Origin: Jiella avicenniae
GTDB taxonomy: Bacteria; Pseudomonadota; Alphaproteobacteria; Rhizobiales; Rhizobiaceae
Assembly: GCF_021390325.1 (NCBI RefSeq)
Contig: NZ_JAJUWU010000025.1
Coordinates: forward strand, 50,406 to 114,405
DNA: 64,000 nucleotides
Direction of reading: 5' to 3'
The notes under the pieces are model-generated. The model was not told the DNA's origin. It ran no database searches and worked only from the letters and a program-made list of their open reading frames with translations. The position numbers and the translations under genes are program-made. Below, piece by piece: positions 20,413 to 32,814 of this stretch. Every line of letters starts with the position of its first letter. The first letter of the stretch is position 1.

Positions 20413-20718
20413 GGCGTCGGACGCTGGCGCGGCGATGGCCCGCCCGGGACGCGTTCCCGCTCATCGGCGATCGAACGGCCGGACGACAATTCCCTCCAAA
20501 CGGGTGACCGCGCCTGCCGATCGCGCAACGGCGCGCCGGCCCGCATTCCCAACGCCGCGATCGTCATGACCACGCCGCCCGTGACGAGGGCGAGGCCGAA
20601 CCACCGTCGCCACCAAAGTTTCTGGACTTTGCCGGCCACCGTTTCATCTAGGATGCTCGCATGTCGGCGTGATTCTCCGGAGCCGTCGGCGGCGGTGCGT
20701 GAAGGAGGAGGCAAGCCG
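20413..20718. other. region between bpt and pccB, with a possible small leftward membrane ORF
   Basis: These 306 bases precede pccB and hold its promoter region and GAAGGAGGAG ribosome-binding site. On the minus strand a frame from a GTG at 20639 would code for about 80 residues with one hydrophobic segment ([19 protein letters not shown]) flanked by basic residues. It has no clear ribosome-binding site and its tail is low-complexity, so I do not call it a gene. Confidence 0.3.
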
Positions 20719-22251
20719 ATGCTCGACATCATCCAGCAGCTGGAGACGCGGCGGGAGGAGGCGCGGCTCGGCGGCGGCGAAAAGCGCATCGCAGCCCAGC
20801 ACGCCAAGGGCAAACTCACGGCGAGAGAGCGCATCGACGCCCTCCTCGACCCAGGCTCCTTCGAGGAATACGACACCTTCAAGACCCACCGCTCCACCGA
20901 TTTCGGCATGGCGGCACAGCAGATCCCCGGCGACGGCGTCGTCACCGGCTGGGGCACCATCGAGGGACGGCCCGTCTACGTCTTCTCCCAGGACTTCACC
21001 GTCTTCGGCGGCTCGCTGTCGGAGACCCACGCGGAGAAGATCTGCAAGATCATGGACCTCGCCGTCCAGAACGGCGTGCCGCTGATCGGGCTGAACGATT
21101 CCGGCGGCGCCCGCATCCAGGAAGGGGTCGCCTCGCTCGGCGGCTATGCCGAGGTGTTCTGGCGCAACGTCCAGGCGTCGGGCGTGATCCCGCAGATCTC
21201 CGTCGTCATGGGCCCCTGCGCCGGCGGCGCGGTCTATTCCCCGGCGATGACCGACTTCGTCTACATGGTGCGCGACACCTCCTACATGTTCGTCACCGGG
21301 CCCGACGTCGTGAAGACCGTCACCGGCGAGGTGGTGACGGCCGAGGAACTCGGCGGCGCCGGCACCCATTCGAAGAAGAGCTCGGTCGCCGACGGGGCGT
21401 TCGAGAACGACGTCGAGGCGCTGACCGAGATGCGCCGGCTGTTCTCCTTCCTGCCGCTCTCCTCCCGCGACAAGCCGCCGGTCTACGAGACCCTCGACGA
21501 TCCGGCGCGAACCGAGATGTCGCTCGACACCCTGATCCCGGACAATCCCAACAAGCCCTACGACATGGGCGAACTGATCGAGAAGGTCGCCGACGAGGGC
21601 GACGTCTTCGAGATCCAGAAGGACTTCGCCGGCAACGTCGTCACCGCCTTCGTCCGGCTGAACGGCTCGACGGTGGGCGTCGTCGCCAACCAGCCGATGG
21701 TGCTCGCCGGTTGTCTCGACATCGATTCCTCCCGCAAGGCCGCCCGCTTCGTGCGCTTCTGCGATGCCTTCAACATTCCGATCCTCACCCTCGTCGACGT
21801 GCCCGGCTTCCTGCCCGGCGTCTCCCAGGAACTCGGCGGCATCATCAAGCACGGGGCGAAGCTGCTCTTCGCCTATGCCGAGGCGACGGTGCCGAAGGTC
21901 ACCGTCATCACGCGAAAAGCCTATGGCGGCGCCTATGACGTCATGGCCTCGAAACACATCCGCGCCGACGTCAACTATGCCTGGCCCTCGGCCCAGATCG
22001 CCGTGATGGGGGCGAAAGGCGCGGCCGAGATCATCCACCGCAAGGATGCCGGCGACGCCGAGAAGCTGGCCGCCCACACCAGGGAATACGAGGATCGCTT
22101 CGCCAATCCCTTCATCGCCGCCCAGCGCGGCTTCGTCGACGAGGTGATCATGCCCCATTCGACGCGCCGGCGGGTGATCCGCGCCTTCGAGATGCTGAAG
22201 ACGAAAGAGGTCGCCGCGCCGAAGCGCAAGCACGACAACATTCCGCTCTGA
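20719..22251 (+). CDS. pccB: propionyl-CoA carboxylase beta subunit (acyl-CoA carboxyltransferase)
   Basis: This 510-residue protein is the carboxyltransferase that moves CO2 from biotin to propionyl-CoA, giving (S)-methylmalonyl-CoA. Both crotonase-like halves are seen: [17 protein letters not shown] with [16 protein letters not shown] in the first, and [13 protein letters not shown] with [16 protein letters not shown] in the second. The N-terminus [20 protein letters not shown] and the final [10 protein letters not shown] are typical of PccB. The ATG sits after AAGGAGGAGG. The biotin-carrying partner pccA and scpA lie 3.3 kb downstream on the same strand, separated by accessory genes. Confidence 0.95.
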   Translation: MLDIIQQLETRREEARLGGGEKRIAAQHAKGKLTARERIDALLDPGSFEEYDTFKTHRSTDFGMAAQQIPGDGVVTGWGTIEGRPVYVFSQDFTVFGGSLSETHAEKICKIMDLAVQNGVPLIGLNDSGGARIQEGVASLGGYAEVFWRNVQASGVIPQISVVMGPCAGGAVYSPAMTDFVYMVRDTSYMFVTGPDVVKTVTGEVVTAEELGGAGTHSKKSSVADGAFENDVEALTEMRRLFSFLPLSSRDKPPVYETLDDPARTEMSLDTLIPDNPNKPYDMGELIEKVADEGDVFEIQKDFAGNVVTAFVRLNGSTVGVVANQPMVLAGCLDIDSSRKAARFVRFCDAFNIPILTLVDVPGFLPGVSQELGGIIKHGAKLLFAYAEATVPKVTVITRKAYGGAYDVMASKHIRADVNYAWPSAQIAVMGAKGAAEIIHRKDAGDAEKLAAHTREYEDRFANPFIAAQRGFVDEVIMPHSTRRRVIRAFEMLKTKEVAAPKRKHDNIPL

Positions 22252-22372
22252 TGACGAGGCGGCCGGGCGGAATCGCGAACGCTCCGTTGCGGCTCGTCAT
22301 GACAGGTCGCCTCGATATCTACCCGGCTGCGGCGCAGCGCGTCGTCGAAGAATTCACCAGCGAGAAAGCTGA

Positions 22373-23296
22373 ATGACCATGACCGACGAAAACAAGTTCC
22401 CGCCCGAGAAGAACCTGCCCGCCGGCTACGTCCCGCCGAAGGTGTGGACGCCCGACACCGAATCCGGCGGTGCCTTCGCCTCGATCAACAAGCCGACGGC
22501 CGGCGCGCAGTACGAGAAGGATCTGCCGGTCGGCAAGCATCCGCTGCAGCTCTATTCGCTGGGCACGCCGAACGGCGTCAAGGTGACGATCATGCTGGAG
22601 GAATTGCTCGCCGCCGGGCATTCCGAGGCCGAATACGATGCGTGGATCATCCGCATCAACAAGGGCGACCAGTTCGGCTCCGGCTTCGTCTCGGTCAATC
22701 CGAATTCGAAGATCCCGGCGATGATGGACCACGAGCCGAAGGACGGCGGCGCGCCGATCCGGCTGTTCGAGTCCGGCTCGATCCTCACCTATCTCGCCGA
22801 CAAGTTCGGCGCCTTCCTGCCGACCGAGGCGCGGGCCCGCGCCGAGGTGATGAACTGGCTGTTCTGGCAGATGGGCTCGGCGCCCTTCCTCGGCGGCGGC
22901 TTCGGCCATTTCTACGCCTATGCGCCGATGAAGATCCAGTACGCCATCGACCGCTACGCCATGGAGGTGAAGCGCCAGCTCGACGTGCTCGACAAGCAGC
23001 TCAAGGACAACGAATACGTCGCCGGCAGCGACTACACGATCGCCGACATGGCGATCTGGCCCTGGTACGGCCGCATCGCCGCCCATGACGCCTATGGCGA
23101 CGCCGGCACCTTCCTCTCCGTGGACGAGTACGAGAACGTCCAGCGCTGGAGGAAGCAGATCGGCGAGCGCAAGGGCGCAAAGCGCGGCTCCATGGTCAAT
23201 TCCGTGACCGGCGATCCCTCGACCCAGCTCCACGAGCGCCACGACGCGGCGGACTTCGAGACGAAGACGCAGGACAAGATCGGGTCCGATTCCTGA
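22373..23296 (+). CDS. yghU: glutathione-dependent disulfide-bond oxidoreductase, YghU-type GST
   Basis: This 307-residue protein is a Nu-class glutathione transferase homologue. It has the long N-terminal extension of YghU (KNLPAGYVPPKVWTPD-ESGG), the thioredoxin-like domain with QLYSLGTPNGVKVTIMLEE and SKIPAM-DHE, the GSH site FESGSILTYLADKFG, and an all-helical C-terminal domain (YTIADMAIWPWYGR). YghU-type proteins bind two glutathiones and reduce organic disulfides. Length is slightly above the E. coli protein. An alternative start lies 6 bases downstream. Its stop overlaps the next gene by one base. Confidence 0.9.
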   Translation: MTMTDENKFPPEKNLPAGYVPPKVWTPDTESGGAFASINKPTAGAQYEKDLPVGKHPLQLYSLGTPNGVKVTIMLEELLAAGHSEAEYDAWIIRINKGDQFGSGFVSVNPNSKIPAMMDHEPKDGGAPIRLFESGSILTYLADKFGAFLPTEARARAEVMNWLFWQMGSAPFLGGGFGHFYAYAPMKIQYAIDRYAMEVKRQLDVLDKQLKDNEYVAGSDYTIADMAIWPWYGRIAAHDAYGDAGTFLSVDEYENVQRWRKQIGERKGAKRGSMVNSVTGDPSTQLHERHDAADFETKTQDKIGSDS

Positions 23297-23862
23297 TGCT
23301 GTCCCGGCTGGTGGAGCATTGGGTCTATGGCGGCTTCCTGGCGGGGCTCCTGATCCTCGCTCTGACGCCGATCCTGGCAGCGGAGTGGACGGCGGCGCTG
23401 ACGCTGGTCTTCCTGCAACTGCCCGTCTACATGGTCCACCAGTTCGAAGAACACGACGATGGCCGCTTCGCAGCGGCCATCAACGCGATGATCGGCAAGG
23501 GCAAACCCGTCCTCGACGATGCCGCGGTCTTCGTCATCAACGTCCCAGGCGTCTGGGGCGTCAACCTCGTCTCGATCTGGCTCGCCTTCGGCGTCGGCAT
23601 CGGCTGGGGCTTGATCGGCGTCTACCTCACCCTCGTCAATGCCCTCGCCCATATCGGCCAGGCGATCCGGCTGCGGGCCTACAATCCCGGCCTCGCAACG
23701 GCCGTCGTCCTGTTCCTCCCGGTCGGCATCGCGGGAGCTCTGGTCGTCGGCGCCGAGCCCGGCGTCGGGGCCGGCCACCATCTCGTCGGCCTCGCGGTGG
23801 CGATCGCCATCCATGCGGGGATCGTCGCCTATGTCTTCATGCGGCGGAGGCGGTTGGCCTGA
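23296..23862 (+). CDS. HXXEE-domain membrane protein
   Basis: This 188-residue protein has four to five hydrophobic segments and the motif HQFEE (residues 48-52) that names the HXXEE family, followed later by NALAHIGQAIRLRAYNPG, which also carries a membrane-embedded histidine. The histidine and glutamates suggest metal or proton binding in the membrane, but no function is established. The ATG overlaps the yghU stop codon (TGATG), so translational coupling with yghU is likely. Confidence 0.85.
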   Translation: MLSRLVEHWVYGGFLAGLLILALTPILAAEWTAALTLVFLQLPVYMVHQFEEHDDGRFAAAINAMIGKGKPVLDDAAVFVINVPGVWGVNLVSIWLAFGVGIGWGLIGVYLTLVNALAHIGQAIRLRAYNPGLATAVVLFLPVGIAGALVVGAEPGVGAGHHLVGLAVAIAIHAGIVAYVFMRRRRLA

Positions 23863-23928
23863 TGGCGAAGATGCTGGGAAAAGCTCGTATAAGACGAGCG
23901 GGCTCCACGCTTCGGGGAGGACGCACGG

Positions 23929-24165
23929 GTGCCCACGGTTCTCAGATGGCGTGGATATCGGTTTTTCTGGTATCCCTATGACGCGATCGAACCGGCGCAC
24001 GTTCACATTTTCAAAGACGGGGCTGAATGCAAGATTTGGCTGCACGATCTCTCCGTGGCGTTCAATCGTGGCCATTCTTCCAAGGCCTTGCGGGCGCTGA
24101 TCGAAAAGACGAAGGAGCAGCAAGTCCATCTGCTGGGTGTCTGGAATGACCAATTCGGAGAATGA
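23929..24165 (+). CDS. DUF4160 family protein (putative toxin partner)
   Basis: This 78-residue protein matches DUF4160: MPTVLRWRGYRFFWYPYDAIEPAHVHIFKDG, then ECKIWLHDLSVAFNRGH and a final helical region with KALRALIEKTKEQQ. DUF4160 genes are nearly always paired with a DUF2442 gene and the pair has been proposed as a toxin-antitoxin module, without firm proof of activity that I know of. The start is a GTG after GGGGAGGAC. The next gene, DUF2442, starts inside its last 20 bases in another frame. Confidence 0.82.
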   Translation: MPTVLRWRGYRFFWYPYDAIEPAHVHIFKDGAECKIWLHDLSVAFNRGHSSKALRALIEKTKEQQVHLLGVWNDQFGE

Positions 24166-24424
24166 GAGGGATGCCGAGGCGCCGCGGGCCGCATGGTGCG
24201 ATCAGGAGAGCCTTCACGTGCGGCTGGCGGACGGGCGGGAGATCGTGACACCGCTCTGGTGGTATCCGCGCCTCCTCGCTGCCTCGCATGCCGAGCGCAA
24301 CACGCTCGAGCTCATGTATTCCGGCATCCACTGGCCGGAACTGGACGAGGACTTGAGCATCAAGGGAATGCTGCGAGGATCGAAGGCCCCCGGCGCCGTT
24401 CCCCCTGCGGAGGCCGCCGAATGA
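24146..24424 (+). CDS. DUF2442 family protein, copy 1 (putative antitoxin partner)
   Basis: This 92-residue protein has the DUF2442 pattern LHVRLADGREIVTPLWWYPRLLAAS--ERN (about residues 23-52), followed by GIHWPELDEDLSIKGML. DUF2442 proteins are small and normally partner DUF4160. It overlaps the DUF4160 gene by 20 bases. Its last dozen residues (APGAVPPAEAAE) are repeated exactly at the end of the next gene. An upstream GTG (24137) is an alternative start. Confidence 0.85.
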   Translation: MTNSENERDAEAPRAAWCDQESLHVRLADGREIVTPLWWYPRLLAASHAERNTLELMYSGIHWPELDEDLSIKGMLRGSKAPGAVPPAEAAE

Positions 24425-24441
24425 GAACGGAGGGTCCAGAC

Positions 24442-24705
24442 ATGCCCAATCTCGCCGTCTCCGACGTGGCGATAACGGCCGATCACATCATCGTCTCGAT
24501 GGCCGACGGACGACGTATCGAGGCCCCCCTCTGGTGGTATCCACGGCTTGCCGCCGCAAGCGCAGAGCAGCGGAAAGACTGGCAAATCCTGCCTTTCGGC
24601 GATGCCGTGGGCTGGGAATCGATCGACGAATATATCAGCGCCAAGGCGCTGATTGTCGGCGGCGCAGCTCCCGGCGCCGTTCCCCCTGCGGAGGCTGCGG
24701 AATAA
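24442..24705 (+). CDS. DUF2442 family protein, copy 2
   Basis: This 87-residue second DUF2442 protein has IIVSMADGRRIEAPLWWYPRLAAASAEQRKDW, then GWESIDEYISAKALI, and ends in APGAVPPAEAAE as copy 1 does. GGAGGG precedes the chosen ATG; an ATG 21 bases upstream overlaps the copy-1 stop. The matching DNA at 24389-24424 and 24671-24705 shows that the two genes arose by duplication and that the 3' ends have stayed nearly identical or been converted. No second DUF4160 gene accompanies it. Confidence 0.85.
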   Translation: MPNLAVSDVAITADHIIVSMADGRRIEAPLWWYPRLAAASAEQRKDWQILPFGDAVGWESIDEYISAKALIVGGAAPGAVPPAEAAE

Positions 24706-25082
24706 TGGCCAATCTCCCCGACATGACCAAGCATCGCGGCATCCCCTCGGGGCTGCCGGGAACCGGCTTCCAGTTCACCATCCGACGGGCCAACCCCAAG
24801 GGCGCGACCAAGATCATCGAGCGCAAACGCTTCAACGACCGCACGCCGACCGAAAAGCTCGCCGACGCCGCCTTCCTGCACGCGCTCTGGCACCTGTTCG
24901 GCCCCGAGCCCTTCGAGCGCGGCAATCTCGACGCGGGCCGCATCTCCTGGCTGTTCAACCGGGAGATCGTGCCGGCCGAAAAGCCCTTCGATCCGGCCTC
25001 CTACGAGGCGATGCTGATGATCGACGAGGAGGTGGCGAGGAAGAGCTATCCGGAGGCGTTTCAGGAGCTGCTGGAGGTGTGA
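24705..25082 (+). CDS. conserved hypothetical protein
   Basis: This 125-residue protein has an ATG overlapping the preceding stop (TAATG), so it belongs to the same transcript as the DUF2442 genes. It reads GIPSGLPGTGFQFTIRRANPKGATK, then NDRTPTEKLADAAFLHALWHLFG and SYEAMLMIDEEVARKSYPEAFQELLE. I do not recognise a family. It is soluble, with mixed charge, no signal peptide, and a helix-rich C-terminal half. Codon use matches its neighbours, so it does not look recently acquired. Confidence 0.65.
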   Translation: MANLPDMTKHRGIPSGLPGTGFQFTIRRANPKGATKIIERKRFNDRTPTEKLADAAFLHALWHLFGPEPFERGNLDAGRISWLFNREIVPAEKPFDPASYEAMLMIDEEVARKSYPEAFQELLEV

Positions 25083-25214
25083 CCGGCGAGTGGCCTGATG
25101 GGATGTCGTGGCGCCCGACCTATAACAGGCAACGGGGCACGACCGTCCAAGGAAACGCTCCACGACTGATGCCATCGCTGAAGAAGTAAAGGGAGACGCT
25201 GCAACCAACGCGCC

Positions 25215-25246
25215 GTCATTCTCGGGCTCCGTCCCGAGAATCCAGG
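25215..25246 (+). repeat. REP-like palindromic repeat, copy 1
   Basis: The unit runs GTCATTCTCGGG--CCCGAGAATCCAGG and contains the palindrome ATTCTCGGG/CCCGAGAAT. It is one of four copies seen in the window, paired with an inverted copy at 25311-25343. Such elements are spread through intergenic DNA of many Hyphomicrobiales genomes. Confidence 0.75.
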
Positions 25247-25310
25247 AATCGTAGGGCTCTATCGACGAAAGTTGCAGGGGGCAGACGCGGCCGATGCAGC
25301 GGCCGCCGCC

Positions 25311-25343
25311 CCTGGATTCTCGGGACCGAGCCCGAGAATGACG
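25311..25343 (-). repeat. REP-like palindromic repeat, copy 2 (inverted)
   Basis: This reads CCTGGATTCTCGGG--CCCGAGAATGACG, the reverse orientation of copy 1, 64 bases away. Transcribed together, the pair could fold into one long stem. Confidence 0.75.
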
Positions 25344-25599
25344 ATGCTTCCGTGTCGGCGCCTCTTGTGCAGGCGGCGTGGTGGCATCGAGGCATCGCGA
25401 TGACCTCGAGTCGACGCCGAGCCTTGCGACGCAACCGCATTTGCGAGCGGCGGCGCCGGCCGGCCGGGAGGAGGCGGCGGGACGCGCGGCGCTCATGCGC
25501 CCGAAGCATTAGGCAGCCATGGTGACGATACCGGCCGCGGGCGGATAAGACGAAGAGGCTGGGGCATGGCCGGCCCCGGCAAAGGGAGAGAGACGGGAC

Positions 25600-29810
<4,211 letters not shown>

Positions 29811-29863
29811 CCCGATTGTGGCGGAGCCGCAGCGATCGGGCCGCGCCCCGGTCGGACCTGACG

Positions 29864-29887
29864 TGAAGCGACCTGTCGGTCGCTTCA
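29864..29887. terminator. hairpin between convergent scpA and SDR genes
   Basis: TGAAGCGACC at 29864-29873 pairs perfectly with GGTCGCTTCA at 29878-29887 around a TGTC loop. Its place between two convergent genes fits a bidirectional terminator, although the U-tract is weak on both sides. Confidence 0.6.
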
Positions 29888-29926
29888 TCCTCGCAGAAGA
29901 CTTGAGCGCCGCTCGGGCGAGCCGAC

Positions 29927-30688
29927 TCAGAACTGGACGCCGCGGGTCAACGCGCCGTCGATGACGAGATTGGTGCCGGTGATGAAGCTCGCGGCGGGGC
30001 TGGCGAGGAACACCGCACCGTTGGCGATCTCCTCAGGCGTCGCCATCCGCCCGGTCGGGTTCAGGGCGAGCGATGCCCTGAACAACTCCGGGTTGCCGGT
30101 CTCGATCTGGTCCCAGACGCCGCCCTTGAAATAGGTGTTGCCCGGCGAGACCGTGTTCGCCCGGATGTTCTTCGCGGCGAGATTGTAGGCCAGCCCCTGC
30201 GTGTAGTGGATCAGCGCCGCCTTGAAGGCGCCGTAGGGCCCGGCGGCGAAATCGATCTCGCGTCCCGAGACGCTGGAGATCGTGACGATCGCCGCCGCGT
30301 CGCTCTTTTCCAGCAACGGCATCGCCGCGTCGACCAGCCGCACGGTGCCCATCAGATCGGTCTCGAAGCCTTTCTTCCAGCTTTCCTCGTCGCCGCCGAC
30401 GGCGAGCGCGCTGACATTGGCGACGACGATGTCGAGCCCGCCGAGGGCATTGGCGGCCTCGGTCACGAAGGCGGTGAGCGCCGGACCGTCGGCGACGTCG
30501 ACGGCCTTTCCGAAGGCCGCGACGCCCTTGGCCGCGAGCCTTTCGACCTCGGCTTCGACCTCCGCCGCGTTGCGCGCGCAGATCGCGACCGCTGCGCCTT
30601 CCGCAGCCAGCGTTTCGGCGATGGCGAGGCCGATGCCCTTGGTGCCGCCGGTGACGACCGCCTTGCGGCCTTGCAACTTCAGGTCCAT
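29927..30688 (-). CDS. short-chain dehydrogenase/reductase
   Basis: This 253-residue classical SDR has the cofactor motif TGGTKGIGLAIAETL (residues 13-27), the NVSAL variant of the NAG motif, and an active site with Ser in TISSVSGRE and Tyr-x-x-x-Lys seen as YGAFKA. The end FITGTNLVIDGALTRG is typical. The arginine after the second strand (ICARN) suggests NADP(H). The substrate is unknown; 3-oxoacyl reductase-like annotation is common for such proteins. It converges with scpA and diverges from the amide regulator amiC. Confidence 0.9.
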   Translation of the reverse strand: MDLKLQGRKAVVTGGTKGIGLAIAETLAAEGAAVAICARNAAEVEAEVERLAAKGVAAFGKAVDVADGPALTAFVTEAANALGGLDIVVANVSALAVGGDEESWKKGFETDLMGTVRLVDAAMPLLEKSDAAAIVTISSVSGREIDFAAGPYGAFKAALIHYTQGLAYNLAAKNIRANTVSPGNTYFKGGVWDQIETGNPELFRASLALNPTGRMATPEEIANGAVFLASPAASFITGTNLVIDGALTRGVQF

Positions 30689-30926
30689 GCGTCAACCCTT
30701 TCCGGAAGAGGATGTCGCGGGCGGCCTCGGTGGCCCGTCGGCGCGCCTGCACACGCGTAAGCCGGACAGATTTCGGCGACGGACGCAAGCGCGAAACCGC
30801 CGGCGAAATTTGCCATCGCCGGGCGCTTGACAAGCCCCTGCAAACCCGTCAGCCTAAAAGCTGTGCGCAGAGCAACGCTGCTCAAAATCGCGCCGACAGA
30901 TGACCCTTCATGAGTTCTGGCAACGT

Positions 30927-30956
30927 CGCCCTGGCAGCACCGAGTGCTGGCGGGCG
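30927..30956 (+). promoter_or_regulatory. leader hairpin before amiC, possible antitermination target
   Basis: CGCCC (30927-30931) and CAGCA (30935-30939) pair with TGCTG (30945-30949) and GGGCG (30952-30956), closing a CCGAG loop with a small internal bulge. A CTTTTTC run follows at about 30971. The layout resembles an attenuator ahead of genes controlled by an ANTAR regulator such as the AmiR homologue downstream. This is inference from position and structure. Confidence 0.35.
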
Positions 30957-30977
30957 CATTGTGTTGAGTGCTTTTTC

Positions 30978-32135
30978 ATGGCGAGCCTCCGCTATCCGAT
31001 CGGCATCTTGTTCTCCGCCACCGGCTCCTACGGCACGGTCGGCCGGACGATGCTGAACGGGGCGCTGATGGCCTGCCGGGCGGTCAATGCGGATGCATCC
31101 GCAGGGGTCGAGCTGGTTCCGACCGTCGTCGATCCGGCGAGCGACCTGTCCGCCTATGCCCCGGCCGTGGAGACGATGCTCGATGCCGGCATCCGCCACG
31201 TCGTCGGCTGCTACACCTCGTCGAGCCGCAAGGACGTCATTCCGATCTTCGAGAAGCGCGACGCGCTGCTCTGGTATCCGGCCCATTACGAAGGCTTCGA
31301 AAGCTCCGCGAACGTCGTCTACACCGGCACCGCGCCCAACCATCACATGTCGCCGCTCGTCGACCATCTCGTCTCGCGCTTCGGCAAACGGGCCTTCTGC
31401 GTCGGCTCGAACTACATCTGGGGCTGGGAGAGCAACCGGGTGCTGCGCGAGGACATCACCCAGCGCGGCGGGAAGGTGCTGGCGGAGCGCTATTTCGCCG
31501 TCGGCGAGAGGGATTTTTCCGCCATCATCGCGGCGATCTTCGAGGCCGGGCCGGACTTCGTCTTCAATGCGCTGATCGGCCAGTCTGCCTACGCCTTCTT
31601 CCGGCAGTTCCGCCGGGCCTGCGAAGCGCGCGGCATCGACCAGAAGACGCGGTTCCCGATCGCCAGCTGCAATCTGTCCGAGCCCGAACTCGCCGAGATC
31701 GGCCCCGAGGCGATCGACGGGCACCTGTCCTCCAGCGTCTATTTCGCCTCGATCGACACGCCGGTGAACCGGGCCTTCGTCGCCGGCTACCAGGCGATGT
31801 TTCCGGACGGGCCGGTGGTCTCGGCCGAGGCGGAGGCCGCCTATATCGCAGTCCGGTTCCTGGCCGAGGCGCTGCGTGACGCAGGCGGCGGCGACATCGC
31901 GCCGGTCAAGGCCGCGCTCGCCGGCCAGTCGCTCGATGCCCCACAGGGCAAGGTGACGATCGATCCGGAGACGATGCACTGCTATCTCACGCCGCGCATC
32001 GGCCGCTCCAGCCCCGACGGGCAGTTCGACATTCTCGTCGAGGCCGATCGGCCGGTTCGTCCCGATCCCTATCTCGTCAGGGCCGCCGCTCCGCTGGAAG
32101 CGGTGGCGCAACGGCCGAAACTGAGGGTGGTCTGA
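30978..32135 (+). CDS. amiC: AmiC-like amide sensor, periplasmic-binding-protein fold
   Basis: This protein of 385 residues (the same length as Pseudomonas AmiC) has no signal peptide, beginning LRYPIGILFSATGSYGTVGR, which fits a cytoplasmic ligand sensor. It continues with the two-lobe fold of leucine/amide-binding proteins: GCYTSSSRKDVIPIFEKRDALLWYPAHYEGFE, then NYIWGWESNRVLR. In Pseudomonas, AmiC holds the antiterminator AmiR inactive until an amide binds. The next gene codes for an ANTAR protein and overlaps its stop by one base. The chosen ATG lacks a strong ribosome-binding site. Confidence 0.85.
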   Translation: MASLRYPIGILFSATGSYGTVGRTMLNGALMACRAVNADASAGVELVPTVVDPASDLSAYAPAVETMLDAGIRHVVGCYTSSSRKDVIPIFEKRDALLWYPAHYEGFESSANVVYTGTAPNHHMSPLVDHLVSRFGKRAFCVGSNYIWGWESNRVLREDITQRGGKVLAERYFAVGERDFSAIIAAIFEAGPDFVFNALIGQSAYAFFRQFRRACEARGIDQKTRFPIASCNLSEPELAEIGPEAIDGHLSSSVYFASIDTPVNRAFVAGYQAMFPDGPVVSAEAEAAYIAVRFLAEALRDAGGGDIAPVKAALAGQSLDAPQGKVTIDPETMHCYLTPRIGRSSPDGQFDILVEADRPVRPDPYLVRAAAPLEAVAQRPKLRVV

Positions 32136-32794
32136 TGGCACCGTCCCGCTTCGTCCAGAATTTCAGCCGCCGCCACGCGATCCTCGTCTCCAACGACGAG
32201 CGCGTCTCGGCGACGCTTCCGCCCACCCTCGCCCGGCTCGGCCTGACGGTCGAGCACCGTGCGACCGGCGAGGAGGCCGTCGACCTGTCGCAGGTCCCGC
32301 TGCAGGCCGAAGACCACGTCGTCTTCGTCGACGGCGACCTTCCCCGCGCGCCGGTCCTGCCCTTTTCCGCCGGACCGGGCTCGCTGCCGCTGGCGCCGGT
32401 GGTCGGGCTGGTGGGCGTCGAGGCGCCGAGCCGGCTGCGCTCGCTGATGCAGGCGGGAGCGACGGCCTTCCTCGCCAAGCCGGTCTATGGCGGCTCGGTG
32501 TTTTCCGCCCTCTACCTCGCGGTCAACGAATTTGCCCAGAAAGCGGACCTGTCCGGTGCTCTCGCTGCGCACGAGACCCGCCGGCGCCAGCGCCGCTACG
32601 TCATCAAGGCGATCCTGAAACTGATGCGCGAGCGGGGCCTCGACGACGACGACCACGCCTTCGCGATCCTGCGCCGGGAAAGCATGCAGGCGCGCCTCAG
32701 CATCGAAGCCTACTGCCAGTACGTCGTGCAACGGAGCGCGGCGCAGTCCGAGAGCGGAGCCGAAACCCTCGTCATGACCCGGTCCGCGGAATAA
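32135..32794 (+). CDS. amiR: AmiR-like ANTAR-domain antitermination regulator
   Basis: This 219-residue protein has a pseudo-receiver domain (about residues 10-125), in which the usual phospho-acceptor pattern is altered (VVFVDGDLPRAP), a coiled linker, and a C-terminal ANTAR domain around 150-205 (RRQRRYVIKAILKLMRERGL-DDDHAFAILRRESM). ANTAR domains bind RNA hairpins and stop terminators forming. Overlap with amiC (TGATG) suggests the sensor-regulator complex is made together. The transporter operon follows 20 bases later, so it is the obvious target. Confidence 0.88.
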   Translation: MAPSRFVQNFSRRHAILVSNDERVSATLPPTLARLGLTVEHRATGEEAVDLSQVPLQAEDHVVFVDGDLPRAPVLPFSAGPGSLPLAPVVGLVGVEAPSRLRSLMQAGATAFLAKPVYGGSVFSALYLAVNEFAQKADLSGALAAHETRRRQRRYVIKAILKLMRERGLDDDDHAFAILRRESMQARLSIEAYCQYVVQRSAAQSESGAETLVMTRSAE

Positions 32795-32814
32795 CCCCCG
32801 AAACGGAGAAGATC

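Larger units (their letters stand above)
25083..25599. other. gene-free region upstream of pccA holding an inverted pair of palindromic repeats
   Basis: These 517 bases contain two copies of a short palindromic element (listed separately) in opposite orientation and the upstream region of pccA. Open frames here have no domain-like content. I see no RNA gene. Confidence 0.5.

Noticed and set aside
20400..20960. leftward open frame with one hydrophobic segment near bpt/pccB
   Set aside because: Most of it is antisense to pccB, and the remaining part lacks a convincing start; kept only as a note.
24483..25496. 337-codon leftward open frame across the DUF2442 region and the repeats
   Set aside because: Runs through the REP-like repeats and antisense to three genes; no domain.
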